64,000 nucleotides of DNA, taken from contig OZ022351.1 in assembly GCA_963989245.1 (NCBI GenBank), positions 30,601,391 through 30,665,390 of the forward strand, written 5' to 3'. Below the pieces are notes generated by a model. That model had not been told where the DNA came from. It did not search any database and saw only the letters and a program-made list of their open reading frames with translations. This DNA is from Nansenia antarctica (Eukaryota; Chordata; Actinopteri; Argentiniformes; Microstomatidae). Position 1 is the first letter of the stretch. Every line of letters begins with the position of its first letter. Of the stretch, positions 20,744 through 32,446 are shown in pieces. The position numbers and the translations under genes were made by a program.

Positions 20744-22114
20744 ATGCCAGATTATTGCTGTGCGCCGGGATGCCATAACGTACGAGCAAAGGAGGAAGCG
20801 AAAGCATTTTATAGGATCCCCAAAGACCCTGAAAGACGGAGTAAATGGATAACGGCCTTAAAGTGGGCACCCAGCAAAAAGACGAAAAACAAAAGATGGG
20901 ACCCCACAGGCAGTAGTGGATTCCGCGTGTGCAGTGACCACTTTATATCAGGTCAGCAAACATTACACAATGCTTTTTTTGTGTAGCTTACTAGTAACAA
21001 GTGGGCTAAGCTTAACCTTTGCAGTATAGTATGATGTGCTGTGCTGTGTTATGTTGTGTGGCTAATGCATGAGTAGTTAAAACTGTGAGAAGCCCTGTGT
21101 TCATTTAAATGACGTGGGACATGTTTTGTCTTTAGGGGAAAAGAGTGAAAACCCTCTGTCACCAGACTACGTCCCATCCATCTTCCACCACGTACCCTCC
21201 CCAGAGAAGATACGACTGAAGATGAGGTTAGAATTGTTCCAGAGGAGACAGAAGAGCAGGCTCCAAAGACGGGATCATCAGCTGCGAGCAGGCCAGTCTT
21301 CATCAGCTGCACCGCCATCACAAGACTGCCATCAAGACCACAGTTACGCTAAAGACAGCAGCAAGGAGCAGACCTCTGCAACATCTACTGCACCTCAGCC
21401 CACTGCAGTCCAGGTCCACAGCTACGCCATGGACAGCAGCAAGGAGCAGACCTCTACAACATCTACTGCAAACCAGGTGAATGAATGTAATGTTCCCCGT
21501 AATGAACTTCTTGAACATGAACATGAACATGTCCAGCCTGAGCCTTCTCTTGATGAAGAGCATGCAGAATCAGAACCGGCAACTCCAACTTGTGAGAGTG
21601 AAAACTGTAAGAAACACGTCCAGTCTCTTGAGTTGGAATGCCGGGCCTTGAGAACTGAAGACATGTTGTTAAAAGATAAAATAAAAAAAACCGCACTGGA
21701 TGAGACGAGTCTACAGGACGACGATAAAAAGGTTAACATGCTCACAGGTTTACAAACGTATAGGTTGCTGATGACTGTGTTTCACAGTGTAGCTCCCTAC
21801 CTCAAACACAAGTCCTGCTTAATGTTATTTCGACAGTGTATGCTTACCCTGATTAAGCTCAGGATGAATTTATCTTTCGATTTTTTATTTTTTTTATTTT
21901 GGTGTAGATCCGACTACTGTTTCTGAGCTTTTCAGACACTGCGTTAATGTATTGTACAGCAGACTAGTGCCAGATCTAGTTATATAAGGCTGGAGAGGGA
22001 CTCTGTAAGGATATCTCTCCCCTATGAATTTAGGAGCAAGACCTTTGCAAGACTGCGTCTCATAGCAGCTCCGGGCAAGGTCCTCGTTCTTGCATCCCCA
22101 TCTGGAACAACAAA
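20744..22114 (+). pseudogene. THAP-domain gene, decayed (two exons seen)
   Basis: Exon 1 (20744-20951) starts at ATG and encodes a THAP zinc finger, the C2CH DNA-binding domain shared by P-element-like transposases and host factors. Zinc ligands are Cys6, Cys10, Cys63 and His66, with conserved Trp35 and Pro26. It splices (GTCAGC donor, tctttag acceptor) to exon 2 at 21136 in phase, giving SGEKSENPL and the AVPTIF-like box VPSIF. Exon 2 holds a duplicated Ser/Thr segment (SYAKDSSKEQTS, SYAMDSSKEQTS) and acidic sequence. A helix-turn-helix-like region leads to LTLIKLRMNLSFDFL. There the T-rich tract near 21880-21900 shifts the frame; the next frame continues VDPTTVSELFRHCVNVLYS and then meets a stop. 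Further remnants end at a GTGAGT donor (22115). The catalytic part is not found. Family guess: THAP/DDE transposase-like. Confidence 0.75.
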
Positions 22115-23257
22115 GTGAGTTTTAGATATCTTTCAGACAGTAGGCTATTACTGCCTAATATCAATAGAATATTGGCCGATATCCGATACCAATATCTTGT
22201 GTTAGCTATGTACATAATGTTAGTGATGTTAGTGTTGTTTATACCGTTAGTGATGTCTATAATGTTAGTAATGTTAGTGTTGTTTAGTATTGTATTTGAT
22301 GTTTCGAGGTCCGTCTCTGTCTTATGTTAGGAGTAGGACTACGGGTGGATAGCCCTAGGCTAAATCCCAGCATATTTACACCGCTGCACATATCATGCTG
22401 TTGCAAGACACACACTCATGTATAGGACGTCCAAAATGCATTGTCCTAATAAACAAACCTTGAATACTGGTATCGGGAGACCTCTAGTCTATATTGTGTG
22501 TTAAAACAAGAATGGGGTCCATACTTAACCTTACCAAGTCCTAAAACCTTACTGTATCTTATCTTAAGATCTTCTACACTCATAAATACCTGGTAGCCTC
22601 AGTGGTGAAGCTCTGAGACTTTGGGTAGCGTATCTTTCTTATGAGGGACTCTGATGGCTTTTAGATGTCTGTCATTGTGGCTGCCCTGAAGTTCGATGCT
22701 GTAATTCTACCACTTCTCTGATCAAACCAGGTTTTGGACTTTGACTGTGTCCAAGTCTCCTGCTCTACAATATCACTCTGAAAATATGATGAGAACGGTT
22801 GGAGAAAATGTATCAACAAATGCATTTTGCGTTTGCGACCGAGCTATCTAGGCCCAAAAAATTTGTATGTCTATTCTTACGGCTCTCTGTGAAAATAGTC
22901 ACTAGCATTTTACACTGACAGTATACATATGTGGTAGGCTACATTACCATTTTACATTTCAATATTAACACATGGCTTATTTATACATTTATATATTCCT
23001 AAATGTAGCTGTTCTTGGGTCACAGTTAGGTTTTCAAACAGTGCTTCTGCTCGGTCTTGTAACTCTGCTAGGTCATTTCTCTTGCCTGCTTGTCATAGAG
23101 ATTTGTCAGGGGATCTGGCAGATCTAGGATTACATATACCGGGTATATACAGTATATATTATAGGATTACAGCCTTTGGCACATAGGACTCTGCATACTC
23201 CCTCACAACAGAGAGAACTGCTGGCTTTATGACCTTTCCCTCTTGTGTGCAGCATTT
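22115..23257. other. No gene seen inside THAP unit
   Basis: AT-rich sequence with short imperfect repeats of atgttagtgatgttagtgtt near 22215-22290. No exon of the THAP gene's missing catalytic domain was recognised. Confidence 0.4.
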
Positions 23258-23264
23258 AGAGAGG

Positions 23265-23354
<90 letters not shown>

Positions 23355-23355
23355 C
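23258..23355. repeat. (TG)n microsatellite
   Basis: About 97 bases of TG, nearly uninterrupted, with one TC variant near 23327. Confidence 0.97.
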
Positions 23356-23498
23356 TGAGGTTGCTGTGCAGCTCACACAAAATGGTGGAGTGGTCTTTGG
23401 AAGATCTCTTTTTTGTTTCGTTGTGTGTTGTGTGTGTTGTTGTGTGTTGTTGTGTGGCTTGCAGATATTCCACTCCTTTCATAGACTCTGCTCCTGGT

Positions 23499-23803
23499 CA
23501 GGGTTCCCACGGGTCCTTGAAATCCTTGAAAGTTTGTGAATTTGAGAAAAAGAAATCAAGGTCTTAAAAGTTTTTGAAAACAGACATGAGTCATTGAAAG
23601 TGCTTGAATTCTCTCCCCCCCCCCCCCCCCTCCCTCTCTCTCTTTTTAATTGTTGTCTGTGAGCGGATAGTTCCTATTCTATAAATTCTCATCTAGATCT
23701 GTCTCAAACTATGCCGTGTTGGATCCTTGAATTTGAGGGAATTGAGTCTTGAAAGTGCTTGAAAGGTGCTTGAATTTGATTGTTTCAGAAGGTGTGGGAA
23801 CCC
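23499..23803. mobile_element. hAT MITE, cagggttcccac family
   Basis: Left end cagggttcccacgggtcctt and right end gtgtgggaaccct are inverted. Flanks ctcctggt (left) and tcctggt (right) fit an 8-bp duplication with a small deletion at the right terminus. Repeated ttgaaagtgcttgaat motifs fill the interior, plus a C-rich run near 23617-23631. No coding capacity. Confidence 0.8.
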
Positions 23804-24169
23804 TCCTGGTATACCCCACTTGCGCTTCTTAGATGTTACAGATAGCTCTCCCTCTTTCTCTCTCTCTCATCGTTATGCTTCGACATCTTGAACAACAGAG
23901 CTGACATGGGAGCAGCACTCACCCAGTCCCACATCGCCACCCCCCCTGGTCACAACCCAGGGCTTCAAGGGAGTCTCGTTCCATCTCTGGGAATGATTAA
24001 CCTGTAATAATGAACAATACAGATTTCAGAGCATTGATCAGATGAAACAGCCCTCACGTGTGTACAGAAGGGGTTACGTAGCTGGGGTCTTCCTTTTGGC
24101 CCCCCTTCTGAAACGACGCCTTTGTTCCCCCCCCCTGACCCTAGGGTTAGGCACAGGTTTAGAACGGTT

Positions 24170-24690
24170 AAGTAAGTAAGTAAAATGTATTTGTATAGCA
24201 CCTTTCCCAGACCAAGGGTCACAAAGTGCTTTACATATAGAGAACATAATAAAGAAGAAACATAATAAAACATAATAAAAGAGCGAAAGTCATAGCAGGT
24301 TAAAACAGGCAAACAAGTGAAAATAAGAACAAGGAACAGACAACAGGTGTACAGCAACATCAACAGGACACAGAAAGCCCCAAAAGCCTGTCTATACAAG
24401 ACAGTCTTTAGTTGTTTTTTTAAAACAGAGAGACCAAGACCACTGATCTAAGATCCAAGGGCAGCGCATTCCAAAGCCTGGGAGCCACGGTTTGGAATGC
24501 TTTCAGCAGGGGGGGGCAAAGGGGCTCTTTCAGCAAGGGGGGGGGGGAACCAAAGGCCCCTGCCCCATGTGGTTAACATTACAAGGACTTTAAAGGCCTT
24601 AAGGGATTCTCCTGTGTAGTAAGAGGAGAAGTTGATGAGGTAGTTGTATATGTCACCATAGCGCAGATCAGGGACAGCGTTTTATTTTTC
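24170..24690 (-). mobile_element. LINE 3' region, antisense
   Basis: agtaagtaagtaaaatgtat, then ttgtatagcacctttcccag and gtcacaaagtgctttacata, a common antisense start of fish LINE 3' ends. Upstream sequence (24420-24690) gives no intact frame. Confidence 0.65.
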
Positions 24691-24698
24691 TAATAATA

Positions 24699-25080
24699 AT
24701 AATAATAGTAGTAACTTTTATTTGTATAGCGCTTTTCCTGCAAAATGTTGCAGCACTAAGTGCTCCAATCATTATATAATCATCATTTAATTATTTAGTC
24801 ATTTAAAGGCAATATTAAAAAGATGGGTTTTTAGTCTTGACTTGAACATAATGTGCTGAGGTTGCGTCCCTAATGTAAACTGGCAGTGCATTCCACAATC
24901 TGGGTGCATAAAATGAGAATGCAGCCTGAACTTAACAGGAAGCCAGTGTAGAGACTCTAAAATAGGAGTTATATGAGCTCTTCTGCTTGTTTTGGTTAAA
25001 ACTCTCGCTGCTGCATTTTGGATTAATTGCAGCTGGCCAATAGCTTTCTGAGAGAAGACCAAGAAAGGAGAATGTTACAA
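24699..25080 (-). mobile_element. L2-like LINE fragment, antisense
   Basis: The minus-strand frame gives QLQLIQNAAARVLTKTSR, HITPILESLHWLPV and FKSRLKTHLFNIAFK, the L2 C-terminus with a short internal deletion or frame change between them. The terminus lies at the aataataataatagtag tract near 24700. Confidence 0.8.
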
Positions 25081-25406
25081 TAGTCCAAACGGGTAATAAC
25101 AAAAGCATGCATTAACACTGTCTTGAATAGTGTCGGTGATGTTCAATCTATTTAGTTTAGCGATGGAGCGTCCTTTGTTGCTACTGGCGCTGGCATCCAT
25201 TTTCTCTACTCTGCCGCCGGAAACAAAGTTACGTGACGCGAGTCACGTGACGTCCGGAGCTCTTTAATATGGTTTATAGTATATCAGATGCATCATATTT
25301 TACAACTCCCCTTTTCCAATAAGTGCTGCCATACCCAATAATAATTAGTTTAATAACAGGTTTTAAAAAAATATAAATATGACGCCTTAGGATATTGGTC
25401 AGTTAT

Positions 25407-25657
25407 TCTCGCGAGACCAAGAAACGAGATGTGGAACTAAGATGGCGGATCAATAAACGCAAACAGTGCTGAGACTGAAGACAACACGAGTCATTTATTA
25501 AGTTTATAACTGTGCTAGAGGGCAAACATTACAACATGTTCACTTATTACACAAAGACTGGGAAAGCGACACTAGCTTGAACAACAACGGAGGCGCCGAC
25601 CTGACGGTAGGAGTTGGAGTGATTGATGAATGAAGCAGAGAGCTGCTAGATACAATG
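25407..25657 (-). repeat. Right long inverted repeat of THAP unit
   Basis: 251 bases, the partner of 20259-20510. The outer end gctagatacaatg is followed by tagggtgttc. Confidence 0.85.
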
Positions 25658-25879
25658 TAGGGTGTTCACACATATCATTTTGCTTTCACTTAAGATTAAA
25701 ATAACATGTCCATGTCACAGAGAATTTCATGAGAAAAACAATGGTCCAAACCCCATGGTTCTATCATGTACGGTTCAAAAGTTATCAAGGTTTACCTCTT
25801 TACATACACATGTGAATTCCAGGAATTTATCTCAATAGAATCTAGACCTAACAAGTGGTCACTGCTGTGCAGTAATGGA

Positions 25880-26235
25880 ACACACAAATTATGAAATTCA
25901 ACTTTATCTTTTAAACTATTCATTTTTATTACACAAACCTATATATCATTCTTTTCAGAATTTTAAGACCAATATTAATAGCAAATGACATTTTTTATCG
26001 CACAATTAATATCCAAGATGGCGGATTAAATCCAATATGGCTGTCGTTAAGACACTGGATACACCAATTATGAAATTCAAATGTATCTTTTAAACTGTTC
26101 ATTTTTATGAAATAAACCTATATATCATGTTTTTGAGAATTTTAAGACCAATATTAATAGCAAATAGAAACATTTATCACACAATTCATATCCAAGAGGG
26201 CAGACTAAATCTAACATGGCCACCGTAATGTTTTT
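25880..26235. repeat. Two-copy tandem repeat, period 179
   Basis: The phrase atgaaattca occurs at 25891 and 26070. It is followed in both copies by the same long block (ttttaagaccaatattaata, ttaatatccaagatggcgga in copy 1). The copies differ at scattered positions. No coding frame. Confidence 0.85.
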
Positions 26236-26279
26236 GTTGTCTTTTGTAAATGCTGTGTTAGGTTTTTGTGTATGTATGT

Positions 26280-26925
26280 ATGAATGAATGAATGAATGAA
26301 TGAATGAATGAATGAATGGTCTTTATTGTCATTGCTATAGTACAGGTACCAAACAACGAAATTTGGGAGGGGTGGCTCCCCTGGTGCTAGGAAAGAAAAA
26401 AACCTAAAAAGACAAGAAGGGAAAGGAGCTGGTTTACATAAATAAAGGCTATGTACACTATCCACTATACTATACTGTACAGATAAGACGACTAGGGTTG
26501 TCATATTGCACATAGTGTTATTGCACATTCATTTAAAGTGTCGCAGTTTGCAGGCTTGTACACCTGATTTTTTTCAATCCAGCAGCTGCCATCAATCCGT
26601 CCAGACTGTCCAGGGCCCAGAACCTAGGTCTTTGCTGTGTTCAGGGCCTGGATGGCCCTGGGGTAGAAGCTGAGCTTCAGTCTGTTTGTCCTTGCGGCCA
26701 TGGTCCTGTACCGCCTTTTCGAGGGCAGCCGGGCAAAGTGTTCGTACCCAGGGTGGGTTGGGTCTCTGGAGATCTTGGAGGCCTTCCTGAGGCAGCGTGT
26801 GTTGTACAGCTCTTCCAGAGAGGGGAGGGGGGCGCCGGTGATCTTCTGGGCTGTTCTCACGACTATCTGTAGCGCATTTCTCTCTGCGGTTGTGCAGCTG
26901 GAGAACCGGTTGTGCAGCTGGTATA
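26280..26925 (-). mobile_element. Jockey-like LINE 3' end, antisense
   Basis: From the plus-strand gaat repeat and ggtctttattgtcattgc, the minus strand runs back through a 3' UTR to a reverse-transcriptase C-terminus (TAQKITGAPLPSLEEL, SKISRDPTHPGYEHFARLPS, FYPRAIQALNTAKT). The longer copy of the same family at 36438-37365 includes the preceding region. 5' truncated near 26900. Confidence 0.85.
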
Positions 26926-29499
26926 AATGCTATGCATACAACTATGCATAATTCAAAAAGAAAGGAAGAGTTATGACCAAGAAATTGCATAAATAATCCA
27001 GGTCCAGGCACTAAAGGTAGGTAACAAAACATTTATTCAATGGGACGGGGTGTTGGAGGGTGGGGAGTGATCAGAGAAAGTACAAATCGTGGTTTGTAAT
27101 ATCCTTTAAAAGAGGAAAACACCAGTGTTCCTTACAAACATCATACTTGATGTTGAACAGAGTGTTAATTACTTCCTCTGCTTGAGGCTCTTTAAGTCCA
27201 CAGACTGTTGCTGGAAACCACTCTACCTTCCCATCCTCCTTGCACAGGTGCATGACCCTCCTGCCAACCAACAGCTCAGGCCTTCTACCGAACTCCTCCA
27301 GCCATGACATAGCCTGCTGTATTTTCCCCTTCTGCTCTGCCTCTTTTAATTTAAAGAGCATTTTGGCTCTGCAGTCGCTAATTGTGATTTGCTGCTCTTC
27401 CCTGGACCTATATACAAGACCACCAGGCTGAATGATCTGAGGGACACTGACATTAGCCTCCAAGATGGACATGAGTTTTTTTTTTGTTCTTCCACAGAGT
27501 ATTTCCTCTTCTCCCTTGTTTCCTGGAAGAGATGCCTCTCCCCCGCAGAGTTCAGGACGGTTTTTTGAAATCTTATCTGGGCCAGGAGCGCCTCCCTCCA
27601 CTCACCAGAGCCTATCTCGTTGAGCCGCGACTGCACCTCCTCCTTGGACCATGGCCCCCCCAACTTGTGTCAACTGAATTTTTGTGGTCCGAAGTGCGGC
27701 ATCTTTAGCTTTTTTTGATTCTATCTTGCTCGCCATCTTCTCCTCCAGAGCCAATTGTAGTGTAGCCTTCTTTTCCTTCATTGACAAAATGAAGGAAGGA
27801 ACTTGACGCCTTGTCTCATCAAGAACCTTTGTTCTCTCAGCAGGGCTCAGGCTCTCCAGATAATTGCTGGGCTTATTTTGCCACCACATGACCAGCGTCT
27901 CCAGGTTGTGATTGGAGATGGAGGGCTTGGAACGGAGCAGATGGTCAAGCACAGCCAGGTCACACTCACCCAGCATGTTGGTCTTGGGGACTGTGCTTGC
28001 CATCTGCTGTACTGGAGTGCTGGGGTGCCAGTGTTTCCCCCCTGGCAGCTGGATGGAAGCCTGCCTCTGTAGCACAACCAGCATCTCCGCGCTAATGAGC
28101 TCGATGGCGAGCTGGGTGAAGGCGCTCTCCTCCGCATTCTCCACTCTGAATATCTTTGCCGTCAGCTCGTTGTCAAGGGGCTGCACGGCGAACACTGAAC
28201 CCCTCTTCATCGCCATGGAGCCATCGATGGACCACACCTGGAGGGAGGAGAGCATCCTTTCAAGATCACTGTTCAGATCTAGGATGTTACCAGGCATCTT
28301 CAGGATCCTTTCGAAAGGCTCCATGAGGAGAGCATAGACCGGGCCCATGGCCCTGCACCCGGCCCTGTACAGAGGCTCCTTAATGTCATACCTCACTGAC
28401 TTTACCAGGTCGTTGTCAGCAGGCCAGTCAGTGAGGAACATAGCAGCATCTTCCCAGTGGAAGTACAGGGCCAGGGCATTTTGAAATGAAATGTTCATTC
28501 GGTGGCCATGGTAGGTCACAAGATAGTTTTTTGCCTGCCCTTTGCCTCTCAAAAAAACCTCCCACATGTCGGGTGCCCCAGCAACTGCAGACCCACGCCG
28601 TGTGAATAGGGCTGCAGCGGTTCTGATCACTCTTTGTGTCCCTGCCTCCTTACTGTGCAGACTGTGGGGATTGGTGCCCTCAGAGAGTGTGATATCCAGA
28701 GCATGGAGAGCACGGGCTGCTGCAGGCTCCATATTCACCAGCAGGTGCATTCGGCACGCAAAGGTCCCCATCTCCACGAGCTGCTGTTGCTGGTCTGTTG
28801 AAAGACTAAAAAATATTTTAAAAGCTTTAGATTAGATTAAAGTGTGTAAAATGTGTGTAAAATGTGTTTGCACAAAATAAAACACTACTCACAAGAATCA
28901 GAGTTAACAGTTAACTAACTATAATTCTTCTTGTCCTTTTCTAATTTCTTATCAATACTAATTTATTGTTTCTATTAACACACAAAACAAATTGAAGCCT
29001 CCTGGTCTTATTGAAATAACTAGCCTAATGCACTGCTATCAAACTCTGGGATTATCTAAAATATCAGCATTATACCTATCAAACGCTGGGATTATTGTTG
29101 GCAGTAGCCTTCCCGAAACTGGGCCAGAAGTCGATTGAAGACCCCGTTGACTGCAGTCTGGTCTGACTTCAAGCACTTGATGCTCGACACAAGTGATGCC
29201 ACGATTACTGACTTCTCCTCAGCTGATGTGATTGCTGCTGCTATACTGTCTATGCTCTCCTTGAAAGCGGTCAGATAGGTCTCAGCATCTCCTCCTGCTA
29301 CCTGCCTCAGCCCTAATGTCAGGTGTTTCCCTGACTTCAGTGACACCTAAAACATACACCGTAACCGCTTTTAAACCTCAATCATGTTTGCCTTAAAGCA
29401 AATTCACAATAACAATAAATGCATTTTGTATACTTAAATATATTATATATTTTATGTAAATCCAGAATTGCAATCAATGTATAAATTAGTATAATCATT

Positions 29500-29658
29500 T
29501 ACTGCCTGATTTAATTGGAAACAAGTACATGTTGTTTACACACACACACACACACTTTAGGATTATGGTTATTGTTAGAGGGCTCAATGGCAGTACATAC
29601 CTGCATGCCTTGGTAATGGCTGTGATTAAATGTGGTGGCGTCCTGGTGTAGTGTTGTG
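29500..29658. other. Intron 2-3 of the broken gene and left part of exon 2
   Basis: Contains an acac run near 29540 and the donor GTATGT of exon 2 just below 29601. The segment 29601-29650 is coding up to the hAT target. Confidence 0.6.
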
Positions 29659-30263
29659 TAGTGCTGTCCCAAACGACTATTTTTCTAACGATTAATCTAG
29701 CGATTATTTTATCGGCTATTCGATTAGTCTAACGACTAATTTATCGATAAGTCTAACGATAATTTTTGTACTGTAAAAAAAAAAAAAAAAAAACTTTTTT
29801 GGGCTCCACCTCACTGCTATGTTTAGCCAACTTGAATGCCAACATGGCCATTTAGAAGTCTGTCCATCACCACAACACATAGCTAGCTAACGTTACTCTC
29901 GCTGCTATGTTATGATTAGCTAAATTGATGCTAACGTAGCATGCGAGCTACGAGCTAGATAACGTACAGTAGGTGCTCGCACCACAATGACAATAGGCTA
30001 CCGTAGCTAGCCAGCTACATAGCTAACGTTACTAACACCAGAAGACAAGACATACGAACTGTGGTGAGCTACATTGCTTGTGTAACATTAGCTAGTAGCT
30101 ATCCATTTTCACTCATACACTTAATTGTCTCGCCTGGTAAAATAAAGGTAAAAAAAAAAAAAAAACTTTTTTTACATTTGCGACTAACCGACGCATATTA
30201 CGCTAACCGACGTATTGACGTAGTCGGTGACGTCGACGACGTCGAATAATCGTAACAGCCCTA
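29659..30263. mobile_element. Non-autonomous hAT inserted in a coding exon
   Basis: Ends tagtgctgtccc and taacagcccta are partly inverted. Exact target duplication gtgttgtg at 29651-29658 and 30264-30271. Subterminal acgattaatc and taacgactaa repeats, and a poly-A tract near 29777. It carries no transposase. Insertion splits exon 2 of the gene at 27032-33013, after the codons for GAGTT. Confidence 0.92.
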
Positions 30264-31003
30264 GTGTTGTGCCTGCACCACTCTCCGGATCAAAGTCCTT
30301 CAGCATTTCCTCAGCAACCTTACCAATGGACACAATTGATTTTATTATGAATTTGCCATAAACATAATTGTGTTTAAATGGGCAAAACATTTTCAAGAAG
30401 TTGAGCAATAGACCAATATCATGTTCAGATATATTTTTACCTGCTTACTCGCCACTATTCTGGCCTCCATCATAATACGACTGCTGAGAAGTGTCTTGCT
30501 GGGAAGCCTCTGTGGTACCTTGCCCGTCAGGTTTTTAATTACTGTAGTGAGGACCTTTGGCAGCTTTCGGATGCTCACATTCCCCTCTGTCAGTAGTGTC
30601 ATGCAGACCTCCCGGATTTCATTTGTGTATCTGCCATTTTCAAATGTGGCAACCTCCTCCCTCTCAGTGCAGTCTATCACAGACTGAAGCTCTCGCTCTC
30701 TCCTTCCCAGCTGCTTTACCTCAGCTTCCAGGTGTTGAATGGAGGCCTCTGCCATATCTTCAGCCTCATCCCTCTCCCGCCTGGCTGTCGCCACATTCCC
30801 TCTCATCACACTCAGCCTCTTCTGAAGGGCCACCTTCTCCTGCTTCCACTTGTCCTGGAGGCTCAACTTCTCAGTGAGCACCTGTATTACTCCCTCTTTC
30901 TCCTCAAGATCCTCCTTGGATAGCTTAATGGTAGTTTTTAGCCGTTTAATTGTTTTGTCTTTCATGTCCAATGCTCTTTTTCTTGGTAAAGTTGCTTTTA
31001 CTC

Positions 31004-32446
31004 TAGGGATGCACGATATTATCGGCACCGATATTTATCGGCCCGATAATGGGACATTAATGTTTATCGGTATTTATCGGTTTTATAAAATGTAGCCGAT
31101 ATTTAACCGATATTATGAAGCCGGAAATATTTCTGCTTCCGGTTTCCGCGCTCTGCTTCCGGTTTCCGCACTCAGGCACGCAGTTTGTTTTGACGAGACG
31201 CGAGCGAAACATGCCTTCCCCGGTGTGGACATTCTTCACAGTTTCTGAGGCAGATATTGCGTTTGCAATTTGCAACACATGTTCGACAAAAGTTCGGAGA
31301 GGAGGGCAAAGGTCTACGAGTTACAACACAACGACACATCTTGTATGTAGCGGGTAGATAGTAATATCCCTCCCCTGGCCCCTCTGTTTTCCCTTGATAG
31401 CTGACAAGCTAACGGGTGAAGTAGCGAGGCCTGCTAGCAGCTAGCCTACAACCCCTAGCCAGCAATGGCTAACGTTGAGGCTAGCGGACCTAGCACAGCT
31501 AGCGGACCTAGCTGTTATCTCTACCGATGAGTGTATCCACTGTGCAGTGTTCCCCAAGAAACTTCTCCGCTGACGGCTAAGTCGCATGGCTAGCCTGTCG
31601 GGAGAAGATCCGCTGCCATCACAGTCTAACGCGGACATGTCTCCAGGTTTACCGACACCATGCTGGGCGGACTTAGTGCCACATAGCCCTGACATCGGTT
31701 TCCCGGTACTGGATGACAAGGGAATTGACAGCTTTACCGCTGCTCGCTATTGTAATGTTCTTGACAGACACGGACACGACTTTACTGTAGACATGTAGTT
31801 TATTTCTGGTTGCTGGCCGCGACCTACGGCAACTCCGTTGGGACACGACGGATACAGAAAGCGAATCACATCAGTGTGTTAGTGTGGTGTAGTGAGACAA
31901 CACACAGTATGTTACAGCTATGACCCTAGGAGAGACTCGGACAATGATGAGGTCGCACAACGCATCTAATTACTCTTAGGTGAGCCTTTTTTGTTTTCAT
32001 AAAAGGAGGCCAGATCTTGGCTAAAAAACGCATTGTGCACTGTCTATAACAGATTTAGTTTGTTAGAGGAAATAATAAATGAACATTTGAAGAGTCAGAA
32101 GTGTTCTCTTTGTTGTGTTAACAATAGTGATGTAAGTTAGATTTGGTGAGATCACTATGGAATATTAAATCATCAATCTTTGCTCACTACATAGCCTTTC
32201 TTACCTTCAGGTGTGCATGAACTACAGGTTATCAACTGTGAAATTATATCTGAATGGTCTTTATTGTCATTGATATAGTACAGGTACCAAACAACGACAT
32301 TTGGGAGGGGGAGCTCCCCTGGGGCTAGGAAAGAAAAAATAAAATAATAATAATAATATCGGTATCGGTATCGGTTATCGGCCACGAGAAGCGGGTAAAT
32401 ATCGGTATCGGTATCGGTTGGAAAAAATGCATATCGTGCATCCCTA
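31004..32446. mobile_element. hAT with BED-finger remnant, inserted in a coding exon
   Basis: Ends tagggatgcacgatat and atatcgtgcatcccta are perfect inverted repeats. Exact target duplication ttttactc at 30996-31003 and 32447-32454. The plus strand near 31211-31345 encodes a BED-type zinc-finger remnant (PSPVWTFFTVSEADIAFA, ICNTCSTKVRRGG). A LINE tail is nested at 32245-32355. Repeated tatcggtatcgg at both ends is typical of the family. It interrupts the coiled-coil exon. Confidence 0.95.
32245..32355 (-). mobile_element. LINE tail nested in hAT
   Basis: gaatggtctttattgtcatt followed by acaggtaccaaacaacgaca and gagctcccctggggctagga, the same family as 26300 and 36465, very short. Confidence 0.75.

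Larger units (their letters stand above)
20259..25657. mobile_element. 5.4 kb unit with ~250-bp inverted ends carrying a THAP gene
   Basis: Left end 20259-20510 and right end 25407-25657 are reverse complements at about 96% by eye. They start cattgtatctagcagctctc and end near tggtctcgcg. Between them lies a decayed gene with a THAP DNA-binding domain. The architecture suggests a DNA transposon with long terminal inverted repeats. No clear direct target duplication is seen (left flank gtactgac, right flank tagggtgt). Other insertions (a hAT MITE, LINE tails, a TG run) sit in its right half. The alternative is a local inverted duplication of a promoter segment. Confidence 0.6.
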
